Source: Physella acuta
Lineage: Eukaryota > Mollusca > Gastropoda > Physidae
NCBI RefSeq assembly: GCF_028476545.1
Contig: NW_026732323.1
Span: 62,001-126,000, forward strand
Length of the DNA stretch: 64,000 bases
Reading direction: 5' to 3'
Shown: piece after piece, positions 1 through 12,009 of the stretch
How positions within the stretch are numbered: position 1 is the first letter of the stretch
Layout: the number at the start of each line of letters is the position of its first letter
Made by a program: the position numbers and the translations under genes
Notes under the pieces: generated by a model
What the model saw: only the letters and a program-made list of their open reading frames with translations
The model's database searches: none
What the model was told of the DNA's origin: nothing

Positions 1-805
1 TGTACAGTGACTGTAAGAACCCCAACACCTGTACAGTGACTGTCAGAACCCCAACACCTGTACAGTGACTGTCAGAACCCCAACACCTGTAAAGTGACTG
101 TCAGAACCCCAACACCTGCACACCTGTACAGTGACTGTAAGAACCCCAACACCTGTAAAGTGACTGTCAGAACCCCAACACCTGCACACCTGTACAGTGA
201 CTGTAAGAACCCCAACACCTGTACAGTGACTGTCAGAACCCCAACACCTGTAAAGTGACTGTCAGAACCCCAACACCTGCACACCTGTACAGTGACTGTC
301 AGAACCCCAACACCCGTACAGTGACTGTCAGAACCCCAACACCTGCACACCTGTACAGTGACTGTCAGAACCCCAACACCTGTACAGTGACTGTCAGAAC
401 CCCAACACCTGTAAAGTGACTGTCAGAACCCCAACACCTGCACACCTGTACAGTGACTGTCAGAACCCCAACACCTGTAAAGTGACTGTCAGAACCCCAA
501 CACCTGTACAGTGACTGTCAGAACCCCAACACCCGTACAGTGACTGTCAGAACCGCAACACCTGTAAAGTGACTATCAGAACCCCAACACCTGTACACCT
601 GTACAGTGACTGTCAGAACCCCAACACCTGTAAAGTGACTGTCAGAACCCCAACACCTGTACAGTGACTGTCAGAACCCCAACACCTGTACAGTGACTGG
701 CAGAACCCCAACACCTGTACAGTGACTGTCAGAACCCCAACACATGTACAGTGACTGTCAGAACCCCAACACCTGTACAATGACTATAGAACCCCAACAC
801 ATGCA
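1..805. repeat. 29-bp minisatellite (window edge)
   Basis: About 27 copies of a 29-bp unit with core tacagtgactgtcagaacc. A longer variant adds an 8-bp cacctgca-type insert at intervals. The array runs off the left edge. The core ACAGT-G-ACTGT is a near-palindrome. Confidence 0.95.
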
Positions 806-1299
806 CACCTGTCAGAAAGCAAGGAACCCTCTCACCTGTCTATGCCAGAGGTCACTACTCTACTCAAGCCATTTATCCCCGGTACAAACCAATTGACCTC
901 TCCAGGTAGGAACAATACGTCCATCACGTCACATCCGGTTGATCCCCACCTCTTAACGAGCCTCGGAGATTCCCCATCATGCACCGCGCTACATTTGTTG
1001 TGTCGTACATTACATGTGATTCGTGACTCAAACTTTACTTTCAAAATACGAACACTTGACAAAGTGAACAGAAAAGTTTTCTAGAAAAACTGAAACAGAA
1101 GGGTAAGTGACTCTCTAGTGTGCTGGCTAGAATTATGTCAGTGTCACGCAATATACTACTCACACTGAAGTTTTATACACGTAGCTCAGCTCACTGCATG
1201 GAGCAAGTCAGGTAACTTGAGCCGACACGCTGGGATTATTTATATCTCAGTGACTAGCGGAGCTTAAGGGTAGGGGAGGTAGAGGGGCTGATTCTGACT
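806..1299. other. unique spacer
   Basis: This is non-repetitive DNA between two minisatellites. Short frames exist on both strands (for example 842-1084), but I recognise none and see no supporting splice sites. Confidence 0.5.
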
Positions 1300-1615
1300 C
1301 GATCATTTATCCCAGTGACTGTCATTTACCTCAGATGCTGGATATTTTATCTCAGTGACTGTCCATTACCTCACATAATCGATATTTTATCTTAGTGACT
1401 GTCATTTACCTCACATAATCGATATTTTATCTCTGTGGCTGTCAGTTACCTCACATAATCGATATTTTATCTCAGTGACTGTCATTTACCTCACATAATC
1501 GATATTTTATCTCAGTGACTGTCATTGATCTCTGCTCTTTTGTCATTTATCCCGGTGACTGTCATTTACCTCAGATACTTTGTCGTTTATCTCAGTGACT
1601 TTATTATATGTCTCA
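1300..1615. repeat. 40-bp minisatellite
   Basis: About eight copies with period 40. The most regular stretch is 1378-1530, with core tcagtgactgtcatttacct. It shares the 12-mer cagtgactgtca with the array at 1-805. Confidence 0.92.
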
Positions 1616-1711
1616 CTGATTTGTGCAACTATCCCACACAAATGAATTAAAATAGCTTAAAATGTCTGACTATCTCAGCACACATTTATTACAGGACATT
1701 TCAAAATGGTG

Positions 1712-1846
1712 GATCGAAAAATGCTTTTTTAATTAACTAAAATGTACGAAAAATGCTATCTTAATTAACTAAAATGTACGAAAAATGCTGTCTTAATTAA
1801 CTAAAATGTACGAAAAATGCTATCTTAATTAACTAAAATGTAAAAT
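1712..1846. repeat. 32-bp minisatellite
   Basis: About four copies of a 32-bp unit built around acgaaaaatgctatcttaat. The unit contains TTAATTAA. Confidence 0.9.
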
Positions 1847-2111
1847 TAGAGGCTGAATAGCGCATATCTTAAATTAATTTTTAAATTAGGAGGGAAAATA
1901 AACCAGATTCATAAGCTTGTTATTTTATAGCCTGAAATTATCTGAATTAATGGGGAAAAACGTAACAAAGCGAGTTGTTCAAAGACAAAGCGAAATGTTT
2001 TCAAACACATTCTTTGTATTTTACTTCAAGCAGCTCTGTCAAGCCACATTGACCGCGTGTGCGGTTGGTGTTGTGTTGTGGTTTATGTTTATTTCAAAGA
2101 CGTAGACATAA

Positions 2112-2190
2112 TGCAGTGTATTACAATGATGTTGATATCATTTAGTGTATTACAATGATGTTGATATCATTTAGTGTATTACAATGATGT
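2112..2190. repeat. 29-bp tandem repeat
   Basis: Almost three copies of a 29-bp unit with core tacaatgatgttgatatcat. An ATGAT/ATCAT dyad lies in each unit. It runs straight into the next array. Confidence 0.88.
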
Positions 2191-2191
2191 T

Positions 2192-2333
2192 GTAGCACCA
2201 CCTATGTAGCACCACCTATATAGCACCACCTATGTAGCACCACCTATATAGCACCACCTATGTAGCATTACCAATGTAGCACCACCTATGTAGCACTACC
2301 TATATAGCACCACCTATGTAGCACCACCCTGTT
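2192..2333. repeat. 14-bp minisatellite
   Basis: About ten copies of tagcaccacctatg/a with period 14. The alternating g/a variant gives a partial 28-bp super-unit. Confidence 0.92.
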
Positions 2334-3200
2334 AGCAACGCCTCCATCCCAGACCATCAACCCCTATCAAACAACCAGACACTAAAATCAATACAAATTT
2401 AAAAACCATCCAAACACAACTACAACCTCGTGAACACGTAATCTCTACAGAAACACTTTCAACATGTATTTATAGAAAACACAACTTTCAGAAAAATTAA
2501 TGTTCGCACGAACAAATTAAAAACAATAAATCCTCCCCAAAATTTCAAACTCCGCCTGTTATTCTGAGTAGCACGAACACAACCTAAACAAACGCGGACG
2601 TGTCTGAAGTTTATTTTCACACAAAACGTCAGCTTCGTGTTACCAACCCACTCGGCCTGGAAAAATGTCTGTTCTGTAGATATGACATGAAGCAACTCTC
2701 TTTTTTTGGAGAGAAAAAATCACTTTATTTAGAGAAATAGATTGAATCAAGGATTCAACTTCTTTTTTTTTTTTTTTTAAATTTCTTTTCGAAGTATCGA
2801 ATCTGTCGTTTTTCTCAGTGATACAGTACCTGCAGTAATCGACACCTAAACTAGAAGTATCGTGAAATGACATTTTTGGCGTACAAACTACAGCTCTTGG
2901 CTAAACGAACAGTTTTACAGCTACGATAATGTTCTGACGACAAAAAAACCTGGTGGCCAGATCAATTGACGAGTTTTTTGTGTCTTACCTGTTTATTTAC
3001 CACCTTTCGCCTACGACTTGAGAATAACTTTACAACATGTCACCTGTTCTAGACTTGCAGGCAAACTTTAGACTATCCCACCTGCTTTAGACTTTTGCAT
3101 TTATATCTTTCTTCGTAAAAATACTAGATCTATATACCAAATGATGTGCTAATTTAATTTTACCTTCAAAACATACAACAAATATACATTAAAATTGTCG
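2334..3200. other. unique AT-rich spacer
   Basis: I see no gene here. There is a T-run at about 2762-2779 and overlapping short frames on the minus strand that I do not recognise. Confidence 0.5.
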
Positions 3201-3205
3201 CATTT

Positions 3206-3207
<2 letters not shown>

Positions 3208-3294
<87 letters not shown>

Positions 3295-3296
3295 AT

Positions 3297-3327
<31 letters not shown>

Positions 3328-3330
3328 GTA

Positions 3331-3377
<47 letters not shown>

Positions 3378-3432
3378 TGTGTGTTTTTGGCTGTGTGTGT
3401 CTGTGTGTGTCTGTCGTTGTATGTATGTATAT

Positions 3433-3463
<31 letters not shown>

Positions 3464-3466
3464 GTA

Positions 3467-3507
<41 letters not shown>

Positions 3508-3600
3508 TGTGTGTTTTTGGCTGTGTGTGTCTGTGTGTGTCTGTCGTTGTGTGTGTCTGTGTGTCTGTGTGTCTGTGTGTGTCTGTGTATGTCTGTCGGC
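3208..3600. repeat. AT and GT microsatellite with an internal duplication
   Basis: Long (AT)n tracts at 3209-3282 and 3330-3373 are followed by a GT/CTGT-rich piece containing gtttgtgtgtttttggctgt. That GT piece and its following AT piece occur twice (about 3374 and 3505), a 131-bp duplication. Frames here encode only YI repeats and are not genes. Confidence 0.93.
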
Positions 3601-3639
3601 GTGTGTCTGTGTGATGCCTTGTATTCCTTACACCTGTAA

Positions 3640-5085
3640 TTGTAGGCACGCCACAGCTGAGAGTAAAATCAATGTTATAGAAGGCCACCCTCCGTTGTTT
3701 CTACCTCTATGCCAGCCCCATACCGTGGCATCACTTAGACGTATCCCGTTTCAACCTGCCCACCCCCCTCCACCTCACCCTCTCATTCAGAGTGGGAGAG
3801 GAAAAAAAACCCTTAAGTGAGCGTTAGAAAAATAACTCAGGTAAAATGGAAATCTTTGATCCAGGTAAACTCTACCGATCAATACTTTAGTTTTCTCTCC
3901 TCAGGTGCGGCTATTGTTTGTTTGATGAGAGCACCAGTGGCTAATGAGGAGCAAATGGAGGACGTGCAAGTCTATTCAGGCTGCAGATCAGAGAAAGGTC
4001 TGATGATAAATTGTGATGCTGGGGGGGGGGGGGGGGGAGATTTCTGTTGATTGGCCTCCTTCTATTGTGCTGGGGCTTTGATGGCGGGATGTAAATTAGT
4101 GGGGTCATACTTCAGATATGACGAGAGCTTCCGTCCTGTTCCGCGCATGCTCATTTGCTGTGTTTCTCACGAGAACCCTTCAACTGTCGGTAGTGTAGAA
4201 CATGTGATACCACGGGAAACCACGTGAAACCACGAGAAAACACGTGAAACCACTAATTCCACAACAAATATTTCACATTTATGGACCATCTTTGATTGCA
4301 ACGATCAGGATGTCAGGCTGTCCATTGTTGAGTTGTTCTGGAAAATTCCCAACATCAAATAACGGCAATTATACCTGAGAGAGTCGAACTTTGTGAACAA
4401 TTTCTAACGAAAATAATTTAAGCATGAATAAAAGCATATGGGGAAAAACGTTTATAATACCATTAATAAATTCTAGAATACGTGTCGGCTTTTGTAGTTA
4501 ACATAACTAAAACACATGACATGTCTATCAGGACAGTAGTCTCCTTATGAATCGACAAACTAGCTGATTGTATTAATTTCAATTTTTAAAAAATCAACAT
4601 CAATTTTACCTTACCGGAAAAGACAAACGACGCATCATCTAAAAAGTAAATGCTTAAATTACATTGTTTATTTACTTTTTATACAAATACACGTATTGTA
4701 AGATGACACGTAATTTAAATTTTTCCTTTTTTAAAAAAAACCCATGAGTTTAAAATTTGACATCGATTCGTTAGTATGTCGGTGTGTTTCGCCTAATATG
4801 AAAAAAAACTCAAATGATTTTCTAACCCTGGCAAGATGTAATATTATTATATAAAATATAATATACAATATAATTTTCGTATTTTATACATTTTCTATAA
4901 CAATATAAAGTTACGAATTATACACTGCATACTGTTAGTTTAACTATCCATAAGTTAGAGATCATGTTGAATTTAGCATATTTTATACGCCCTCACAGCA
5001 ATATCTGTAGCCAAAATTATGGCTGTAATATGTGCTGTATTTTGTATTACACAATATGTTATGGGCAGGCTGAGAGTGTAAAAAT
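3640..5085. other. unique spacer with a G17 run
   Basis: Non-repetitive DNA, AT-rich from about 4380. A run of 17 G lies at 4021-4037. At 4208-4252 there is a short set of accacgtgaaacc-like repeats. I see no exon I can support. Confidence 0.5.
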
Positions 5086-5089
5086 ACTT

Positions 5090-5785
5090 TTTGCATGAAG
5101 ACTAGACCTACTAGAAGTTAAAATAGACCTGTTGTTTAAGACCTCACATACCAAGTCTAGATAGACCCATTGTGTTAGAACAGGCTGGGTCTCAATAGAT
5201 CTGTTGAATAGAGACACGTAGACTGAGTCTAAATAAATCTGTTGTGTGTTAAAAGATAGACTGAGTTTAAATAGGTCTGTTGTTTGAGGACAAGATAGAC
5301 TGAAAGTCTGAATAGACCTGTTGTGTGGGGGACAAGATAGACTGAAAGTCTGAATAGACCTGTTGTGTGTGTACATGATAGACTGAAAGTCTGAATAGAC
5401 CTGTTGTTTGGGGGACAAGATAGACCGAAAGTCTGAATAGACCTGTTGTGTGTGTACATGATAGACTGAAAGTCTGAATAGACCTGTTGTGTGGGGGACA
5501 AGATAGACTGAAAGTCTGAATAGACCTGTTGTGTGTGTACATGATAGACTGAAAGTCTGAATAGACCTGTTGTGTGGGGGACAAGATAGACTGGAAGTCT
5601 GAATAGAACTGTTGTGTGGGGGACAAGATAGACTGGAAGTCTGAATAGAACTGTTGTGTGGGGGAGAAGATAGACTGAAAGTCTGAATAGAACTGTTGTG
5701 TGGGGGAGAAGATAGACTGAAAGTCTGAATAGAACTGTTGTGTGGGGGAGAAGATAGACTGAAAGTCTGAATAGACCTGTTGGTG
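5090..5785. repeat. 42-bp minisatellite
   Basis: About 16 copies with period 42. The core tagactgaaagtctgaatag contains the dyad AGACT-GAA-AGTCT. Copies alternate between gggggacaag and gtgtacatga types in the middle of the array. Because 42 is a multiple of three, a 252-residue minus-strand frame runs through it. I regard that frame as an artefact. Confidence 0.95.
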
Positions 5786-6061
5786 ATGAATGCGCATGTC
5801 AGAGGTTTCACAGACACAACACATGCGCCACCAACACTTATCTGATTCTGTGCCCAGGCACGCTAAAAATGGCAAGCTTTTTGAGCGCGGGGACGCCAGT
5901 CGGGGGAGTGAAACGTAAAGGTATGGAGGGTTTTTTCTAACTGTGGAGTACTGGCGGCTGCATAGTGATTTTTTTTTTTAAATAGTTTCCTTGATTTTAT
6001 GAAGGAAAAAAAAACAGTTCGTTTCAGTTCACTGAGTATAGCGTTAAACAAACCAATTAAA

Positions 6062-7157
6062 ATTTGAAATATCTAAACAAACATGGAAACATCCGTTTAA
6101 ATTGGTTAAGGATGATGTAGACAGATGATGTAGACAGATGATGTAGACAACTTAAAACATCTAAACAAGAATGGAAACATCCGTTTAAATTAGTTGAGGA
6201 TGATGTAGACAGATGATGTAGACAGATGATGTGGACAGATGATGTAGACAGATGATGTAGACAGATGATGTAGACAGATGATGTAGACAGATGATGTAGA
6301 CAGATGATGTAGACAGATGATGTAGACTAGACAGATGATGTAGACAGATGATGTAGACAGATGGTGTAGACTAGACAGATGATGTAGACAGATGATGTAG
6401 ACAGATGGTGTAGACTAGACAGATGATGTAGACAGATGATGTAGACAGATGATGTAGACAGATGATGTAGACAGATGATGTAGACAGATGATGTAGACAG
6501 ATGATGTAGACAGATGACGTAGACAGATGATGTAGACAGATGATGTAGACAGATGACGTAGACAGATGATGTAGACAGATGATGTAGACAGATGATGTAG
6601 ACAGATGATATAGATAACTTAAAACATCTAAACAAGAATGGAAACATCCGTTTAAATTAGTTGAGGATGATGTAGACAGATGATGTAGACAGATGATGTA
6701 GACAGATGATGTAGACAGATGATGTAGACAGATGATGTAGACAGATGATGTAGACAGATGATGTAGACAGATGACGTAGACAGAAGATGTAGACAGATGA
6801 TGGAGACAGATGATGTAGACAGATGATGTAGACAGATGATGTAGACAGATGATGTAGACAGATGATGTAGACAGATGATGTAGACAGATGATGTAGACAG
6901 ATGACGTAGACAGATGATGTAGACAGATGATGTAGATAACTTAAAACATCTAAACAAGAATGGAAACATCCGTTTAAATTAGTTGAGGATGATGTAGACA
7001 GATGATGTAGACAGATGATGTAGACAGATGATGTGGACAGATGATGTAGACTGATGATGTAGACAGATGATGTAGACAGATGATATAGACAGATGGTGTA
7101 GACAGATGATGTAGGCAGATGATGTAGACAGATGATGTAGACAGATGATGTAGATAG
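6062..7157. repeat. 13-bp minisatellite blocks with a conserved spacer
   Basis: Blocks of the 13-bp unit gatgatgtagaca are separated by a near-identical spacer of about 50 bp that contains ggaaacatccgtttaaatta. The spacer occurs four times (about 6062, 6150, 6615 and 6940), so this is a higher-order repeat. Long minus-strand frames of LHHLSTSSV type are artefacts. Confidence 0.95.
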
Positions 7158-7159
7158 AC

Positions 7160-8105
7160 GATGAAACGCAAGCTATTCCACAATAACTATTGGGATTTTT
7201 TGGTTATAGCGCAGGAAGTCTATAATAAGAGAGCTAATTTTCCATGGGTATTTTCCTTGTATTTTTTAATTTTATTTGTCTTAGTTTAGTTTTTATTTAC
7301 CCATTGCTCACGGAACCTCTCTTACCCAGGAAACATCGACCGTTATGAACTGGTCTATAAGGCTAGCGGGTCAGATCACAACAACACATCGGTTTATTCC
7401 AGATCGAACTCTCCACCCCCAACCCAAACCCCCACACCCCCCATATCCATTTTCTTCCTCCATTACCAATAATCGATTCAATTTGCCAGTATTTTTGAGA
7501 TGCGTTTAAAATGTTGAAATACTTCAGGAAGCGAGAAATCAATGCTCTGCATCGAGAACTCGTCCCGGTGCCGTTGATGAAAAATGTATGTTTGTTTCGC
7601 TCTGATTCTTCCATTCATTCTTTTATTTCTACGCGAGTTGTTCTTTATATTGATGATAATTTTGATATAGTATTGGCACAAGAACTGTTTTGGATACAGA
7701 GTTTGTTTTGATGCAGAAATATATTAGATACACACATTATTTCAATACAGGAAATTTATTTTTAACCGATATTATATTGTACCAGAGTTGTATAAGGAAG
7801 CGTTTGGATCTGGAAAAATTGAAGTTGATGTAGGCTACACTTTTTTTTTTTTAATTTACAGAAAGAGTGTATTAGCAATAGTGAAACTGTTTTAGATTCA
7901 ATTTGTTGGTTCGATGCAATGGTAGTTTCGAGTGTTTAAAAATACTCTAACGTTAAGATTGTAGTAAATAGACCCCGTCCTTTCTTCTAATCTGAAAACG
8001 AGATCACGTCAATAAACATACATTAACCTCCCCTTAACAACTTACTAGCAAGAAGCTAGTGAGTAGCTTTACAAAGAAGATACAAGTCAATCATCAATAG
8101 ACGCG
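7160..8105. other. unique spacer
   Basis: Non-repetitive, mostly AT-rich, with a T-run at about 7841-7851. Short frames at 7363-7711 overlap on both strands and I recognise none. Confidence 0.5.
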
Positions 8106-8107
8106 AC

Positions 8108-8304
8108 GTTTTGTCGTGATCAAGAGTTAACTGTAACATTTGTCTTCATGTAACATTTTGTCGTGATGAAGATTAATGTAACATTTTTTCGTGATGAAGA
8201 TTAATGTAACATTTTGTCGTGATGAAGATTAATGTAACATTTTGTCGTGATGAAGATTAATGTAACATTTTGTCGTGATGAAGATTAATGTAACATTTTG
8301 TCGT
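8108..8304. repeat. 28-bp minisatellite
   Basis: About six copies of a 28-bp unit with core acattttgtcgtgatgaaga. Confidence 0.92.
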
Positions 8305-8525
8305 GCCTGAGTCCATCTTTCATCAATGAATCTAACACCCTGGCCTTGACCCACATTTGACCTTGACCAACATAACGGCTGTTTCTTCCCCTGAGACACG
8401 TGACATCCTGGCAAGCCTTAGGAAAGTTCCAGAAAAACCTGACGTGTTTCTCCCCGCGACCTGCAAGATGAAACCTCAAGAAATCTCGTGAAGACTCGTG
8501 AGCGTGCTGCTCACTGAGGAGGGTT

Positions 8526-9215
8526 GTATCAGGTTGTGGGTCTAGGGTTGTAAGGTCTAGGGTTGTAGGGTCTAGGGTCTAGGGTTGTTGGGTCTAGGGT
8601 TGTTGGGTCTAGGGTTGATGGGTCTAGGGTTGATGGGTCTAGGGTTGATGGGTCTAGGGTTGTAGGGTCTAGGATTGCAAGGTCTAGAGTTGTTGGGTCT
8701 AGGGTTGATGGGTCTAGGATTGCAAGGTCTAGAGTTGTTGGGTCTAGGGTTGATGGGTCTAGGATTGCAAGGTCTAGAGTTGTTGGGTCTAGGGTTGATG
8801 GGTCTAGGATTGCAAGGTCTAGAGTTGTTGGGTCTAGGGTTGTTGGGTCTAGGGTTGATGGGTCTAGGGTTGTTGGGTCTAGGGTTGATGGGTCTCGATT
8901 TTGTCACGGGTGTTATAACCTATGTTATAAGGTTGTCATGTTGTGGGGCTCAGTTGTGGGTCTCGGGTTGTCAATCGCGGGTGGTTGGTTTAGGGTTGTG
9001 GGGTTGTCAGGATTGAGGTTGTCGGGTTGTCGGGTTTCAGTTAATGGGTCTTGGGTTGTCGGTCGCGGGTGGTTGGGCTCAGGGTTGTCTGGTTGACAGG
9101 TTTGGGGTTGTCGTGTTTAGGGTTGCCCAGCTTAGCTGATGACTAACGGTTCGTTGGGTTGTCGGCTCTTCTACTGCTGGGTTTTCGGGTCTCGGGTTGT
9201 TGTGCCTCGGGTTGT
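8526..9215. repeat. 15-bp G-rich minisatellite with a degenerate tail
   Basis: The core at 8526-8893 is period 15 with unit gggtctagggttgtt and variants (gat, and an aggattgcaa form). The tail to about 9215 is degenerate gggttgtcgggttgtc. All G tracts are on the plus strand, giving strong strand asymmetry. It only superficially resembles telomeric TTAGGG. Confidence 0.93.
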
Positions 9216-9697
9216 CGTTGAATCCCACGAGCGCGGCCCGACGACAGCAACCCCACCGCCTCAAGATTCCAGAGTATCCGTCACTCAATCTCTGGCACTT
9301 GACGGCATTCTTACAGCTTCTGTTGCAGCCATGACGTCACACCCGGTTGCCAGCTAATGGCTCCTTTGCCAGATTTCTGACGCAAATTAGTTTTTTTTCC
9401 CCTCCTCCTCCTGCAGACTAGCACTCACACAGAGTAAAGCTACACAGCATAGCACCTCAAAAGCTGTACAGCCGGGCTGTTGAGATTGGCATTTCAATAC
9501 CAGATTCGCCGGATACTTTCGCCAACACAATTCACAGATATGTAATTAAATGATACATATAGTCTTGGAGTTACGCGCATTGTGATTTGTTCACCGTATC
9601 AGATTCGTTCAAGTTACATTTCGTTTATGTTATCAGTTGTCCTAGACAAGTCTATAAGTGTCAATTACCCGAATACATTACATACTCAACGGAAACA
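9216..9697. other. unique spacer
   Basis: Non-repetitive. There is a CpG-containing patch at about 9215-9360 and no recognisable gene. Confidence 0.5.
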
Positions 9698-10046
9698 TTT
9701 TGGTCCATGCAAATTTTGGTCCATGCAAATTTTGGTCCACGCAAATTTTGGTCCATACAATATTTGGTCCATACAATATTTGGTCCATACAATATTTGGT
9801 CCATGCAATATTTGGTCCATACAATATTTGGTCCATGCAATATTTGGTCCATACAATATTTGGTCCATGCAAATTTGGGTCCATGCAAATTTGGGTCCAT
9901 GCAAATTTTGGTCCATGCAAATTTTGGTCCATGCAAATTTTGGTCCATGCAAATTTGGGTCCATGCAAATTTTGGTCCATGCAAATTTAGGTCCATGCAA
10001 ATTTTGGTCCATGTAAATTTTGGTCCATGCAATATTTGGTCTCGAC
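9698..10046. repeat. 16-bp minisatellite with two unit types
   Basis: About 22 copies with period 16. One unit type reads caaattttggtccatg and the other caatatttggtccata. The second type forms a block in the middle (about 9755-9870) with the first type on both sides. Every frame on both strands is open, so the listed frames are artefacts. Confidence 0.95.
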
Positions 10047-10078
10047 AAAAATGTGATCGCTGTGGAGAAAATAAAAAT

Positions 10079-10164
10079 TTAAATATTTTCCCTCAACAAC
10101 AGAATATGAAGTTGAGCTCATATGTACTTTAGGACATATTCTGTTGTTGAGGGAAAATATTTAA
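10079..10164. repeat. perfect 30-bp inverted repeat with 26-nt loop
   Basis: The left arm 10079-10108 and right arm 10135-10164 are exact reverse complements (for example ccctcaacaacagaatatg against catattctgttgttgaggg). The loop contains GAGCTC and CATATG. It starts 32 bp after the 16-bp array. It could be an inverted duplication, the remnant of a foldback element, or a hairpin RNA source. Confidence 0.9.
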
Positions 10165-10169
10165 TTTTT

Positions 10170-11335
10170 TTTTAGTTCATATGTATTTACGTCATCGGCA
10201 TATTAAGGGATAGTGTGGTCAACACTATGTCAATCTGCCATTAATTTTCCCTAATATTTCTTTTAAGTTCCCTCGTTTTTGCGTGTACACATTCAAGTGG
10301 AGTAAATTGGGTGGGCGTGACAAACTAATGACATAAGACAGATTGACATGACAAAATATGGTGACATGCAATCACATTTTTTTTTATTCGACGGAACAAA
10401 ACAATTGTAAACAGGGAGTGTGGTGTGGGGGGGGGGGTAGATTATTTATAATCTTAGGTGTATATTCCTTAGCCCTCAATAATAGTTTAAATAATGCCAC
10501 ATTAATGAAATTTTCTCTTTTTTTTAAATACAGAGGGGGGGGGCAAGTTACTGTAAACAAATTATAAATCGCGTACGTCAATGCTAACCCAAATTCCAAC
10601 CCAAATCCTAGTCCAGTCCCTACCATTTGGCTATTTGACAGCTCTACCACACTACACAGGATATTACAATACTGCTGACAACCTAACACACCTATTTTTG
10701 GAAGAATCCACTGTCGTACACTGTACTGGAAATGCTACGGTGTTTGAGGGGACGGGATACAAAGGGGTGACAGGTCATATTCTTGCTGACTTTAAATATG
10801 ACTGCGGCGTGTGAAACCGACTTATCACTGCAGTCAACTATTCACCTAGTCTAGTCAACAGAGCTGCATCCCTTGCTTGTAATGGGTAATTGAAGATAAC
10901 GACCGATAACCCAGTAGTCGTCCTACAAGTAATGTCCGATAACCCAGTACTTGTCCTACAAGTCAAGTCCGATAACTCAGCCCCTGTCCCACAGCTAGAG
11001 AGACAGGAGATGGAAGACTGCCGACAGTTTGTCTACCCTTGCAGCAGTTCACATTTTAATAAAACTAATCACCGAAATAATTGATTATCAAGGCTAAAAA
11101 TAACTGTTCTCGTCCAACTAGTAATTGTTTATCAACATTTTCTATCGAAATACGTTTAAATAGTAAGATATAATTTGTTAACATTTTGTAAGGTAGTATA
11201 ATAACATGTTAACATATTATTGTAGCTTAAGAGGGAAAAAAAACCCACATGATCTAAAGCTCATTATAAACAAACCCCCATGATGTTGGTTAAAACAGCT
11301 CCCATGATAATTCTTAAAACAGCTCATTGTTAAAA
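10170..11335. other. unique spacer with a short 33-bp repeat
   Basis: Mostly unique. G-runs lie near 10428 and 10540. About three diverged copies of a 33-bp unit with core ccgataacccagta lie at about 10900-10990. A 77-codon frame at 10581-10814 has no recognisable match and no clear splice context. Confidence 0.5.
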
Positions 11336-11339
11336 CAAG

Positions 11340-11550
11340 TTCCTATAATAGCTACCAAGCTAATGGTTAAAATATTAACCAGGCTAATGGTTAAAACAAT
11401 CCCAGGCTACTGGTTAAACAATCCCAGGCTAATGGTTAAAACAATCTCAGGCTAATGGTTAAAACAATCCCAGGTTAATGGTTAAAACAATCCCAGGCTA
11501 CTGGTTAAAACAATCCCAGGCTAATGGTTAAAACAGCTACCATGCTAATA
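11340..11550. repeat. 23-bp minisatellite
   Basis: About nine copies of a 23-bp unit with core caggctaatggttaaaacaa. Diverged copies extend left to about 11290. Confidence 0.92.
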
Positions 11551-12009
11551 GTTAAACAACAACCGTTTATTCGGACTTCTAAAGCAAATCTATCACCCCC
11601 CCCCCCTCCCCAACTTAAGAAATAAGCTGTAGAAAATCAGATAGTAAATAACAGACGATTTGTTCCCATGGGAAATTGTGGCGTCACCCCACCCCCCACC
11701 CCTAGCAGTTGTTATCTTATCTACAACGACGCAGACGATAATTATTGACTGAGGTTGAAGACACCTATCTCCCCGAGCACATTTTCTCGCCACTAATTGT
11801 TTACGTTTGGCTTGTTTCGTTAACTAGCCAAACCTAATTTGGATAAACAATGGATGGGTTTAAAAATAAACACAGTTTGAGCTTTCATGTTCGTGATTAG
11901 AGATTTTCATTTATTTAAAGATGATGGAAGAAGGTGGGGGGGGGGGGGGGGAGGGAGGACAGGGATTGGGGTGCGGGGGGTACAGTTATTAAAAATCAAC
12001 TTGTGATCG

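Noticed and set aside
3195-3820. YI-repeat frames over AT microsatellites
   Set aside because: (AT)n translates as an open Tyr-Ile repeat in any frame. The same holds at 16.7, 20.2, 47.0, 49.5, 53.6 and 54.0 kb.
5059-5875. 252- and 202-residue repeat proteins
   Set aside because: The 42-bp unit is 14 codons and open in several frames. The non-repeat ends show no recognisable domain.
8526-8893. Interstitial telomeric repeat
   Set aside because: The unit is 15 bp with tctagggttg. Animal telomeres are TTAGGG, and no uninterrupted TTAGGG run is present.
9582-10132. Several frames of 100-181 residues on both strands
   Set aside because: Every frame on both strands of the 16-bp array is open, the signature of an array without stops and not of coding.
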